DNA from: Lunatimonas sp.
GTDB taxonomy: Bacteria > Bacteroidota > Bacteroidia > Cytophagales > Cyclobacteriaceae
Length of the DNA stretch: 64,000 nt
Direction: 5' to 3'
Assembly: GCF_020832325.1 (NCBI RefSeq)
Contig: NZ_JAFIEU010000050.1
Span: 163,942 to 227,941, forward strand
Positions 20,403 through 29,580 of the stretch are shown one piece after another; the stretch's first letter is position 1; every line of letters begins with the position of its first letter. A model generated the notes under the pieces. It searched no databases, was not told the DNA's origin, and saw nothing but the letters and a program-made list of their open reading frames with translations. Both the position numbers and the translations under genes were made by a program.

Positions 20403-22676
20403 ATGATTTACTCCCGATTCTTGGCCGCTGCGCTGGTCTCCTTATTGCTGCATACTGCCCCCGTTTTTGCACAGGTGACGGAGGCAACGTATCAAAAAGC
20501 AACCTATTTTCTAAGTGGCAATATCCAAGAGGAAGTGTATCATTTGGAGGTGATTCCCAACTGGCTTGCTGATTCCTCTGGTTTTTGGCATGTCACCAAT
20601 ACCCGTGAGGGCAAGCGTTTCTTTGTGACCCACATCCCCTCGAGGGATACCCGTTTAGCCTTTGACCACGATGCGCTCGCAGTAGCCTTGGAAAAGGAAA
20701 GCGGCGAAGGGGTGGATTCGAAGACTTTGCCCTTCTCGCGGATTCGCATGGAGAGAGACGGTGCGATTGGGTTTAATTGGAATGGACAATCGTGGACCTT
20801 TCGACCGGCGCAAAATTTGCTGGAATCCAAGGGTATTGCCGACTCTGGCAATGACCGGGAACGTAGTACGTCGCCGGATGGGCAGTGGGAGGCTTTTCGT
20901 AAGGGAAACAACCTATATATAAAAAATCTTCGGACTGGGCGAGAGCGCCAACTAAGTACCGATGGACGCAAGGGATTTGAATATGCGAACCGATATGGTT
21001 GGAGTGACTTGATGCAAGGAGAAGGAGGAGAGCGCCCCTCGAATTTTCATGTGGTTTGGTCTCCGGATTCAAAAAAACTATTGACTGGAATTCAAGATCT
21101 TCGCCTAGCAGAGAAAATGTATTTGCTAGATTACAGCAAGCCGGAGCGTTTTCGTCCGGAATTGTATGGCTATTACCGCGGTTCGCCGGGGGATACTACT
21201 GTGGTATATGAAATTCCGGTGGTCTTTGATGTGGAAGAAGGCAAGCGACTCCTTTTAAATGACCTAAAAACAGCCCATTTTATGCCGAAGGCTTTGCGGT
21301 GGACAGAAGATGGGAAACATCTATATGGTGTATATTATCCCCGTGGCTTCAAGACATTGGAGGTGATAGAGGTAGATGCAGACTCTGGTGATATCCGCAA
21401 AATATACCGGGATACTTCTGAAACGCATATCGACTACGATAATTTCTTTCGAAGACTAGGGGACGATAAGTTTTTGCTGGCTTCGGAGCGAAGTGGATGG
21501 AGGCATCTTTACCTTCATGACTGGCAAAGTGGAAAATCGCTGGGCGCGGTAACAAAGGGAGAATATGTGATCACCGACTTGGTGCATGTGGATGAAGATC
21601 GTGAGCAGATTTATTTTATGGGTTCTGGAAAGGAACCTGGTAGGAACGTTTATTACCCGCATTTGTATCGAGTAAATTGGGACGGCACGGGGTTGATGTT
21701 GCTGACACCCGAAGATGCCTACCATCAAGTCAGCCTATCTTCGGATAAGCAGTATTTCGTCGATAATTTTTCCACGGTTATTCAGCCGACCCAATCGGTG
21801 CTTCGTTCGCTAGCCGATGGCAAGTTGGTGATGAATATTTCCGAGGCGGATGATACCAACCTAAAACAGCGGGGATATCAGTCTCCCCGGATGTTTTCTG
21901 CCATTGCCAAGGATGGGAAAACCGAAATTTATGGAATTTATTACGTGCCTTCTGATTTTGATCCAAACCGGCATTATCCAGTAATTGATTATACCTACAC
22001 CGGACCCCATACGGCTGTGACACCAAAGACCTACAAAGCAGCCGTACTGGGTTTACAACAGCCATTAGCAGAGCTTGGTTTTTTGGTGGTCACAGTAGAT
22101 GGGTTGGGGACTTCCGGTCGCTCGAAAGCTTTTCAGGATGTTTCCTACCGGAATTTGGGAGATGGTACCACGGACCACGTGCTGGCTATCCGACAACTTG
22201 CCTCCCAACATGCTTTCATTGATTTGGATCGGGTAGGTATATTTGGACATTCTGCCGGTGGGTACGATGCAGCTAGGGCCATGTTGCTACATCCTGATTT
22301 TTATAAGGTGGGGGTGTCGTCGGCAGGTAACCACGATCAACGAATGGAAAAAGCCTGGTGGCCGGAAATGTACATGGGTTATCCCGTAGGGGACTTTTAC
22401 GAGGAACAATCCAATATCACTCATGCAGCTAACCTAAAAGGAAAACTACTTCTAGCGCATGGAGGCATGGACGAAAACGTAAATCCTTCGGGAACCTACA
22501 AATTTATCGAGGCATTGATCTCTGCGGGTAAAGACTTCGATTTATTTATTTGGCCGAGCCGAAACCACAGCTTTGGCCGAACCGATGGCGATTATTTCAC
22601 CAAAAAGCGGTGGGACTACTTCATCGAGCACCTGATGGGGGAGAAGCCCCTCCTGCACTATAAATTGGAAAAGTGA
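20403..22676 (+). CDS. S9-family (dipeptidyl-peptidase IV-like) serine peptidase
   Basis: 757 aa, signal peptide; DPPIV N-terminal propeller; GIFGHSAGGYDAARAML nucleophile elbow; HGGMDENVNPSGT; RNHSFGR. Confidence 0.92.
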   Translation: MIYSRFLAAALVSLLLHTAPVFAQVTEATYQKATYFLSGNIQEEVYHLEVIPNWLADSSGFWHVTNTREGKRFFVTHIPSRDTRLAFDHDALAVALEKESGEGVDSKTLPFSRIRMERDGAIGFNWNGQSWTFRPAQNLLESKGIADSGNDRERSTSPDGQWEAFRKGNNLYIKNLRTGRERQLSTDGRKGFEYANRYGWSDLMQGEGGERPSNFHVVWSPDSKKLLTGIQDLRLAEKMYLLDYSKPERFRPELYGYYRGSPGDTTVVYEIPVVFDVEEGKRLLLNDLKTAHFMPKALRWTEDGKHLYGVYYPRGFKTLEVIEVDADSGDIRKIYRDTSETHIDYDNFFRRLGDDKFLLASERSGWRHLYLHDWQSGKSLGAVTKGEYVITDLVHVDEDREQIYFMGSGKEPGRNVYYPHLYRVNWDGTGLMLLTPEDAYHQVSLSSDKQYFVDNFSTVIQPTQSVLRSLADGKLVMNISEADDTNLKQRGYQSPRMFSAIAKDGKTEIYGIYYVPSDFDPNRHYPVIDYTYTGPHTAVTPKTYKAAVLGLQQPLAELGFLVVTVDGLGTSGRSKAFQDVSYRNLGDGTTDHVLAIRQLASQHAFIDLDRVGIFGHSAGGYDAARAMLLHPDFYKVGVSSAGNHDQRMEKAWWPEMYMGYPVGDFYEEQSNITHAANLKGKLLLAHGGMDENVNPSGTYKFIEALISAGKDFDLFIWPSRNHSFGRTDGDYFTKKRWDYFIEHLMGEKPLLHYKLEK

Positions 22677-22690
22677 ACCCCAGATTGGCG

Positions 22691-23413
22691 TTATGGCTCC
22701 AACAGTGTCAACACCGTCAACCCAGCTGCCACGGCAACTCCAAAGCTTAAAAGTGTACCGATCAAAATGTATTCGGTTAATTTACGGTCCTTGGATTCCC
22801 GTAAATCACCGAAGCGGAAGACGGACTTTGCAGCTAACAGAAAACCAATTGCCTGCCAGTTTCCGGTTACTACAAAGGTGAAGACGAATAGTCGTTCCAA
22901 TATGCCAATGTATTTTCCGGCCTCTTTCAAGGATGCTTCGTTTGTGTCATCCAATGATTTCGACCAATTTGAAAGCGTTATTTGGATCGCTATGCCACTC
23001 ACGCTGGTTAGAAATAGGAGTGCAGTTGTATAAATCCAAAACGAAGGTTGGTTAACCCATTCAGCCCATTCGGTTAGATTGATGGGCTCTTCTGACATGG
23101 TGATCCATAAAATCAATAGGGTCACTAGGTGGAGAGCTTGGTCTAATAAAAACCAGGTTGGTTTGTTATGTTCCTTTTGTCCATACAATTTGATTACATC
23201 GATGATACCATGGGACGTCAACACCAAAGCAGCCATAAGCCAATACTTGTAATCCCAGAGCAGTATCCACACCAGACTGCCGTGGATGAGGAGGTGTAGG
23301 TATAGCTTTATGGAAAGGGCCTTTTTCCGTTCCTTTTCCTCCACCCAAGATTTAGGTTGAAGTAAAAAATCACCGATTAAATGAGCTAATATTAGTTTGA
23401 TGAGGAGGATCAT
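22691..23413 (-). CDS. DUF3307-family multi-TM membrane protein
   Basis: 240 aa; LAHLIGDFLLQPKSWVEEKERKK, HLLIHGSLVW, SHGIIDVIKLY, LDQALHLVTL, C-terminal TM helices. 4-nt overlap with upstream satD. Confidence 0.82.
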   Translation of the reverse strand: MILLIKLILAHLIGDFLLQPKSWVEEKERKKALSIKLYLHLLIHGSLVWILLWDYKYWLMAALVLTSHGIIDVIKLYGQKEHNKPTWFLLDQALHLVTLLILWITMSEEPINLTEWAEWVNQPSFWIYTTALLFLTSVSGIAIQITLSNWSKSLDDTNEASLKEAGKYIGILERLFVFTFVVTGNWQAIGFLLAAKSVFRFGDLRESKDRKLTEYILIGTLLSFGVAVAAGLTVLTLLEP

Positions 23414-24054
23414 CGTGTTAGTAGCATTAGTTTTTTTCGGAACATTTGTTCTACGGCCAGCAGATCTTGCGCATAGGACCTACTCCATCGACCACTGACC
23501 GAATTCTGCTTTATTCCCAATTGTTTTCCGATCTCCATTTGGGTAATATCCGGGGAATTAAGTACAATTTCGACTAATTCTGCGGACGAAACCGACCATT
23601 TGTCCATCAAATTTCCTGCAAGCTTCAGATACAGGTTTATTTCCTCATCAAAGGCGTGCCAAGGGCTTTGAATGGCGAGGTTTATATGGTTTTTTTTAAG
23701 TGAGTCAAACTGATTCCCCGCAAAGACAAAAGCCGGACCATTGCTTTCAGAAATTTTCGATCCAGTGTAGGTTTTTTCCCCTATCCCGATGGCCATGCGC
23801 ACATCTATGGTGCTGATTTTCCTTCGCTGATCAATGGGCTCTATTCGTTTGATCAATGCCTTGATCTTTAAGGCGCTGAGGAGTGCCTCTTCTGGATTGG
23901 GGATTTCCAATTGAAAAAAATCGCCCCAAACTACCTCCCACGTACCGGGCGTTTTTCCCCAGCTAGTCAATAGTTGCTTGAGTGGGGATAGCCATTTCTC
24001 TTGGTCTATCAAATCTCTTGAAGCGACAATGTCTCCTTTTATGACTGCGATCAT
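23410..24054 (-). CDS. SatD-family protein: class III cyclase-like/palm-like region plus C-terminal helix-turn-helix
   Basis: 214 aa; IKGDIVASR, VVWGDFFQLE, VRMAIGIGE, SNGPAFVFAGNQFDSLKK, then HTH-like ITQMEIGKQLGIKQNSVSGRWSR. Confidence 0.75.
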   Translation of the reverse strand: MIAVIKGDIVASRDLIDQEKWLSPLKQLLTSWGKTPGTWEVVWGDFFQLEIPNPEEALLSALKIKALIKRIEPIDQRRKISTIDVRMAIGIGEKTYTGSKISESNGPAFVFAGNQFDSLKKNHINLAIQSPWHAFDEEINLYLKLAGNLMDKWSVSSAELVEIVLNSPDITQMEIGKQLGIKQNSVSGRWSRSYAQDLLAVEQMFRKKLMLLTR

Positions 24055-24062
24055 AGTGCTAA

Positions 24063-24139
24063 TATCGTTGAATTTTACGATTATACCAAATATCGTTGAA
24101 ATATACGATTATTTGAAATATCGCTTATATTAACGATAA
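24063..24139 (-). promoter_or_regulatory. Operator-like array of three 21-bp dyads at 28-bp period upstream of satD
   Basis: TATCGTTGAATTTTACGATTA (24063-24083), TATCGTTGAAATATACGATTA (24091-24111), TATCGCTTATATTAACGATAA (24119-24139); half-site TATCG/CGATA; a TATAAT-like box lies on the minus strand between sites 1 and 2. Confidence 0.8.
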
Positions 24140-24503
24140 ATAAATAAACGCCCCAATTAGGTAGCAGTTGAATACCGTCTCGTACATCCCAAATTTCGAA
24201 TATTTGGCGTAAACCGTATCAGTTTCAATAGAATGAATCCTGCTTTCTTCGTCAAACCGTCTCAAACCACTGATATTTTGAAAATAACTGACTTTTATCA
24301 TGTTTTGTAAGGATATTCGGCAAGGTTCCCCAATGTATAAATAGCGATATTCGTCCATTCAGCAAGCGGGCAAGAATATCTGCTGGGAGGAAGACGAATA
24401 GAAGGTAGGTATTCTAGTCAGTTATGATCATCAATCTGTCATAACCAGTCCGTTTTGACTTTAGCACCATATAGCGTAAGACCTTTAAAACCAGAAACAA
24501 GAG

Positions 24504-25262
24504 ATGAAGCAGTCCAGCTTTTTAAACGAAGTAGGCGAAATTGCCCGGTTTACCGGTCGGTTTTTTCGTGAGCTCTTCAAGCCAAAGCAGGAATACATTG
24601 AGTTTATCAATCAGTGTTTTTGGATCGGTTACAAGTCGCTTACGTTGGTAGGCATCACGGCGTTTATCATGGGGTTGGTATTGACGATTCAGTCCCGCCC
24701 GACCTTGGTTGAGTTTGGCGCTGAGGCCATGCTGCCAGCAATGGTGTCTGTTTCGTTGATACGGGAAATTGCGCCAGTGATTACGGCCCTGATCTGTGCA
24801 GGCAAAATCGGATCAGGAATAGGAGCCGAGCTGGGTTCGATGCGTGTAACCGAACAGATTGACGCCATGGAAGTGTCCGGTACCAACCCCTTCAAGTACC
24901 TGGTGGTTACGCGGGTGATGGCGGCTACCTTGATGGTTCCAGTGCTTTCCAGTGTGGCAAATGCAATCTCACTATACGGGGGCTATTTAGGGGTCAATAT
25001 CCGTGGGCAGGTGAGTTGGGACCTGTATTGGACGCAGGTATTTAATGCGCTAAGCTTTGGTGATGTGCTGCCTTCTTTGGTGAAGACCTTCTTCTTTGGT
25101 TTTGTCATTGGTATTGTGGGTTGCTACAAAGGGTATTATTCTCAGCGGGGAACAGAAGGCGTGGGACGATCGGCCACTACAGCGGTAATAGTAGCTTCTT
25201 TATTGGTCTTTATCGTAGATTTGATAGCGGTGCAGATCACCGATTTACTGGGATTAACGTAA
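24504..25262 (+). CDS. MlaE-family ABC transporter permease
   Basis: 252 aa; VSLIREIAPVITALICAGKIGSGIGAELGSMRVTEQIDAMEVSGTNPFKYLVVTRVMA. Confidence 0.93.
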   Translation: MKQSSFLNEVGEIARFTGRFFRELFKPKQEYIEFINQCFWIGYKSLTLVGITAFIMGLVLTIQSRPTLVEFGAEAMLPAMVSVSLIREIAPVITALICAGKIGSGIGAELGSMRVTEQIDAMEVSGTNPFKYLVVTRVMAATLMVPVLSSVANAISLYGGYLGVNIRGQVSWDLYWTQVFNALSFGDVLPSLVKTFFFGFVIGIVGCYKGYYSQRGTEGVGRSATTAVIVASLLVFIVDLIAVQITDLLGLT

Positions 25263-25268
25263 GGTGTG

Positions 25269-26006
25269 ATGGAAAGAAAGGCAGTCATAGCGGTTTCCAA
25301 TCTGTACAAATCCTTTGGAGATAACCATGTGCTAAAGAACTTTAACCTACAGGTGTACGAGGGTGAAAATCTGGTAGTACTGGGAAAGTCAGGCTCTGGT
25401 AAGTCTGTACTGATTAAGTGCATTATAAACTTAATACGGCCCGATACGGGGCAAATAGTCGTGTTGGGGCAGGATATCAGCTTACTGGATCAGGATGAGC
25501 TGGATCGGCTCCGTGCGGATGTGGGTTTTCTCTTTCAAAGCAACGCACTGTATGACTCCATGACGGTCCGCCAAAATTTGCTGTTTCCACTACGGCGGCA
25601 TTGGACCCGCAAACAGCGTGATGAACATGCAGAGCAGGCGGTGCTGGATGCATTGGAAGATGTGGGCTTGGCCCACACCTTGCATATGATGCCCTCGGAA
25701 CTGTCCGGGGGGATGAAAAAGCGGATCGCACTGGCCCGAACACTGATACTGCGTCCCAAGGTAATTCTCTACGACGAGCCGACTACCGGACTGGATCCCA
25801 TCACTTCACGCGAGATCAGTGAGTTGATTGTGAAAGTGCAACACAAGTACCAGGCGGCATCAGTCATCATTTCTCACGATTTGAGCTGTATACGTCTTAC
25901 CGCCAACCGGGTGGTTATGCTGCTGGAAGGAAAGTGTTATGCGGAGGACACGTACGAAAACTTAACGCGGTCTACTGACCCAAAAATCCGAACATTCTTT
26001 GAATAG
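25269..26006 (+). CDS. MlaF-like ABC transporter ATP-binding protein
   Basis: Walker A GKSGSGKS, signature LSGGMKKRIALART, Walker B VILYDEPTTGLDP. Confidence 0.93.
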   Translation: MERKAVIAVSNLYKSFGDNHVLKNFNLQVYEGENLVVLGKSGSGKSVLIKCIINLIRPDTGQIVVLGQDISLLDQDELDRLRADVGFLFQSNALYDSMTVRQNLLFPLRRHWTRKQRDEHAEQAVLDALEDVGLAHTLHMMPSELSGGMKKRIALARTLILRPKVILYDEPTTGLDPITSREISELIVKVQHKYQAASVIISHDLSCIRLTANRVVMLLEGKCYAEDTYENLTRSTDPKIRTFFE

Positions 26007-26008
26007 CC

Positions 26009-26998
26009 ATGAGCACAAACTATAAAATATCAAACGCAAAACTTGGAGCATTGGTGATAGCTGGGCTGTTGTTTCTGGTATTGACCCTCTACATGATTGG
26101 CAAAAACCAAAATATTTTTGGTGCTTCCATCCAGGTTGTTTCGGTAGTAAAGGACGTTTCCGGGCTGATGCCGGGAAACAATGTCCGATACAAAGGAATG
26201 AATGTGGGTACCGTAAAATCCGTAGAAATGGCCGACGACGGCAACATTCATGTGACGGCTTACATACAGCGGAGGATGAAGCCTTTTGTCCAAAAAAAAT
26301 CCTATACGAGCATTTCTACCGATGGATTGATGGGAAATAAGCTCTTGATGATTATTCCCATGGAAGGAGAATCTACATTTATTGAAGAAGGCGATACCCT
26401 CTATGGAAAACCCGGGACCGATATGGATAGGATGATTGAAAAGTTGGATCAAAGTAGCGATTACCTGAACCATACGCTTTTAAATCTAGCCGCAATCAGC
26501 GATCGCTTGGCAGAAAGCAACGGGTTGTGGGAGTTGTTGGCTGATACCGCTATCACCGTAGACATCAGGGAGGCCGTAGCCTCTATCCGGGAGGTTGGAC
26601 GTCAGTCCCGCGAAATGGCCCGGGCAGGAAGATCTCTTGTCCAAAATCTGGAAGCGGGAGATGGCTTGGTCAAGCGTTTTTTTACCGATACCGTGATGGT
26701 TGACAACGTGGAGATCACGCTGGAGAATTTGCAGGAAGGCAGTCAACAGGCGGTAGGCCTCATGGAGGAAATCAATCAGGTCCTACAAAGATTGGATGCT
26801 GGCGAAGGAGCCGCGGGGATGCTGCTAACAGATAGCACGGCAAGGGAAAGTCTTGCCAATACACTTTGGAATATCGAAAAGAGCACAGAGAATTTCAACC
26901 TGAATATGGAAGCATTAAAGGAGAATTTTTTATTTCGAAGGTATTTTCGACGTCAAGCAAGGCAGGAGCGAAAGTCTGAAGAAAAGGAGGGTCTTTAG
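26009..26998 (+). CDS. MlaD/MCE-domain protein
   Basis: 329 aa; N-terminal TM; VVKDVSGLMPGNNVRYKGMNVGTVKSVEM; follows MlaE/MlaF. Confidence 0.9.
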   Translation: MSTNYKISNAKLGALVIAGLLFLVLTLYMIGKNQNIFGASIQVVSVVKDVSGLMPGNNVRYKGMNVGTVKSVEMADDGNIHVTAYIQRRMKPFVQKKSYTSISTDGLMGNKLLMIIPMEGESTFIEEGDTLYGKPGTDMDRMIEKLDQSSDYLNHTLLNLAAISDRLAESNGLWELLADTAITVDIREAVASIREVGRQSREMARAGRSLVQNLEAGDGLVKRFFTDTVMVDNVEITLENLQEGSQQAVGLMEEINQVLQRLDAGEGAAGMLLTDSTARESLANTLWNIEKSTENFNLNMEALKENFLFRRYFRRQARQERKSEEKEGL

Positions 26999-27099
26999 TA
27001 ATCTATGTTCTAGAACACATAGCTCGTTGGTGGTAGTCCCATGTCCCATTGGACTTTTGGTACAGAGAGTGTATATTCGGTGACACAAATGATAGAACA

Positions 27100-27492
27100 A
27101 TGAAAATAGAACATTTAGCACTCAATGTGGCCGATCCCTTGGCAATGGCAGCATGGTATGAAGAACACCTCGGCCTCGTTGCGGTAAAGAAAATGCATGA
27201 ATCGCCTTTTATGATTTTTTTGGCGGATGACAGCGGTAAAATAATGATCGAAATTTATCAAAATCCCAAAGCGAGTGTGTTGGATTTTCGATCGCTTGAT
27301 CCACTCAAGCTTCACCTGGCTTTTGTATCGACAGATCCGGGCGTAGACGCCCAGCGCTTAAAGCGAGCTGGGGCTACCGAGGTAAGCGACGACACCCTCC
27401 CGGATGGTACCCGCCTGGTGATGCTTCGAGATCCTTGGGGGTTGGCCCTCCAGTTGGTCAAACGCGCTAAGGACTTGCTGCCGAATCCCTAA
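27100..27492 (+). CDS. VOC-family (glyoxalase-like) protein
   Basis: 130 aa from ATG 27100: MKIEHLALNVADPLAMAAWYEEHLGL...LRDPWGLALQLVKR. Confidence 0.85.
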   Translation: MKIEHLALNVADPLAMAAWYEEHLGLVAVKKMHESPFMIFLADDSGKIMIEIYQNPKASVLDFRSLDPLKLHLAFVSTDPGVDAQRLKRAGATEVSDDTLPDGTRLVMLRDPWGLALQLVKRAKDLLPNP

Positions 27493-28457
27493 AATTCGTC
27501 TCGGTAAATGCCTACCATCAATGCGTCGATGATTTTCGCTACTTCTCCGGGAGCGGTTTTAGGAACCAAGTAGGCATGGGAAGAGGTGCCTTGCGTATCC
27601 CAATGGTTACTGCCGTCTGCTGCCACCACGCAGCGCCCTCCTGTAACGAGATCCCAGTACGCTTTATCGGCGGATACTGCGTATAAAATGGAGGTTTGAT
27701 CCCAGCTTTGGCGACCTGCAAACCCGTTGTACAATTGGTAAGCACGCCAAACAGGGCTGGATCTGTCCAAGTAGCTTTCAAGAAAACGTCCACCGGTGAT
27801 GATATCGTTTCCCAGTTCCCAACCCGAAAATACCACCTTTCCGGGCCAATTTTCTACCGAATATACCGTAGAAGCGGGGTCGGGACGGTAGAAGTTTGCC
27901 TCTTTTCCGCTAGGATACATACCACCCATGCAGGACCAAACCTTTACCTTCTGTAGGGCCAATTCCTTGCCGCTTAGGGGACTTAAACTATCTGGTTCTG
28001 AACGCAAAAATGAAGCGAAATTAGTCAAATGTCCGACAGTAATAATGACTACGCTGGTATCCGGTGACTCTGTCAAAAGTTTTCGGTACAGCCAAACGGC
28101 GTCTTCTCCGTCTTCGTAGTCTTTGATTCGACTGGGAAATTCTTCGCTGATTGCTCGGGTATACTTAGAAATTGGATTTAAAGGGATTCCCTTTTCCACA
28201 CCGATAGGTATTTCTGGCCTACCGAAGTAGTGATTTAGTGCATCCGTGCAAGCAGGGGCGTACGGATCGTCGCTCGTCACAATGATACCGAGTAAGGTCA
28301 ACCTTTCGTGGTCGGCCAAGGTGTGCAGCATAGCCAAAGCGCCTACGTCATCCACGTCCGAGTCCATGTCGGTATCAAATAGGATACGCAGCTCTTGGGC
28401 TGAAAGGGATGGAGTTAACAGTATCCATCCAAGAAATACAGGTAAAAGGAATTTCAT
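27489..28457 (-). CDS. nucleoside hydrolase-like secreted protein
   Basis: 322 aa, signal peptide; ILFDTDMDSDVDDVGALAMLHTLAD; VVIITVGHLTNFASFL. Confidence 0.87.
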   Translation of the reverse strand: MKFLLPVFLGWILLTPSLSAQELRILFDTDMDSDVDDVGALAMLHTLADHERLTLLGIIVTSDDPYAPACTDALNHYFGRPEIPIGVEKGIPLNPISKYTRAISEEFPSRIKDYEDGEDAVWLYRKLLTESPDTSVVIITVGHLTNFASFLRSEPDSLSPLSGKELALQKVKVWSCMGGMYPSGKEANFYRPDPASTVYSVENWPGKVVFSGWELGNDIITGGRFLESYLDRSSPVWRAYQLYNGFAGRQSWDQTSILYAVSADKAYWDLVTGGRCVVAADGSNHWDTQGTSSHAYLVPKTAPGEVAKIIDALMVGIYRDEF

Positions 28458-28555
28458 TTTTCTAACTATTTTTGGTTGGATATTTCACAGGGTTTGCTGA
28501 TCAGCTCAGTGGCGAAAGACAACCAAATGCCATGGAGATTATTTTGGAAAGCGTA

Positions 28556-29527
28556 TTACTTAAGTCGGTCCATGACCAAAATGAGTTTATCCTTACGAGG
28601 ACTAAGCGCCATCCGACTGATACCACCATACCCCGGCACCGAAACAATTGCAAACCGCACCCATCCCTCTTTTTTTTTCACATGACGGAAATAGAGATCC
28701 TTTCCCCTCGCCATGATCACGCGGTTTTTGTCAAGCCACAAAAAGTCTTCGGATCCCGGGAGGGTAGGACCTAGATTTTCAATGGTACGGGTTTTCGGGT
28801 CATACGCCTTCAGCGTATAGGTAATTCCTTCGGCAGTGGACGTGGACTGGCTGTGGTCTATGAAACCAATGCTTCTTTGGTTGGGTCTTGGCTGCACGCA
28901 GCGGCCTACGTCAAACGCAATCGGCTGTATATCTGCTTTGCTGTAGGGAAAAACCAACTTGTTGACTTCATCACCTACGACAGAAAGGGCGGCTACCTCA
29001 CCGGCCCAGCCATAGTACCCCACGGGACTGATGTCATCGTAAAGTAGCTCCGGCTCTCCGAAATTTATCGGATAAAGCCACAGACGTTGCCTGCCGTCTT
29101 CTTCCACGCGCACCGCCGAAATGTAGGTCCCACAGGCAGTAAGTGCAGGAGAGTATTCACTCACTTTGTCAGTACGCGTCATGTTGGTGAATTTTTTTGT
29201 TTCAAAGTTGTAAAGAATGATATCGCTGCTTCCATTTTTTGCTCTAGAGGTGAACACCAGCTGCTGATTGTTGATAAAGTAGGGTTGGTTGTCGTACCCG
29301 TCCCGGTTAGTAATCTGCTGGGCGCTTCCCGGGACCACCTGCAAGCCTACCGCACTGGATTTGGTATCTAGCAGAATAAGGTCAAAAGCCTCCTGTGCCA
29401 ACACAGGCCGCAGACAAGTAATGGTAAAAAAAAGCAACTGGCAAGCAGCTAGTTTGTGGATGAGGGATCGTGATATCCAGCATTCGTTGGGATTGGTTGG
29501 GCGTGAATGATTTAGACGCAGAAACAT
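28556..29527 (-). CDS. secreted TolB/WD40-like beta-propeller (PD40 repeat) protein
   Basis: 323 aa; GYDNQPYFINNQQLVFTSRAKNGSSDIILYNFETKKFTNMTRT. Confidence 0.7.
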   Translation of the reverse strand: MFLRLNHSRPTNPNECWISRSLIHKLAACQLLFFTITCLRPVLAQEAFDLILLDTKSSAVGLQVVPGSAQQITNRDGYDNQPYFINNQQLVFTSRAKNGSSDIILYNFETKKFTNMTRTDKVSEYSPALTACGTYISAVRVEEDGRQRLWLYPINFGEPELLYDDISPVGYYGWAGEVAALSVVGDEVNKLVFPYSKADIQPIAFDVGRCVQPRPNQRSIGFIDHSQSTSTAEGITYTLKAYDPKTRTIENLGPTLPGSEDFLWLDKNRVIMARGKDLYFRHVKKKEGWVRFAIVSVPGYGGISRMALSPRKDKLILVMDRLK

Positions 29528-29580
29528 GTGTTTCGGGTTAGAATTTTCGAACTAAAGTACAAAATACTGGTTGAAATCTG

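Noticed and set aside
24063-24139. 28-bp periodic repeats as a CRISPR array
   Set aside because: Repeats are 21-bp dyads with 7-bp linkers, only three copies and no cas genes; operator-like.
24125-24358. 77-aa minus ORF upstream of satD
   Set aside because: Overlaps the third operator dyad and lacks family motifs; possible but unsupported without conservation data.
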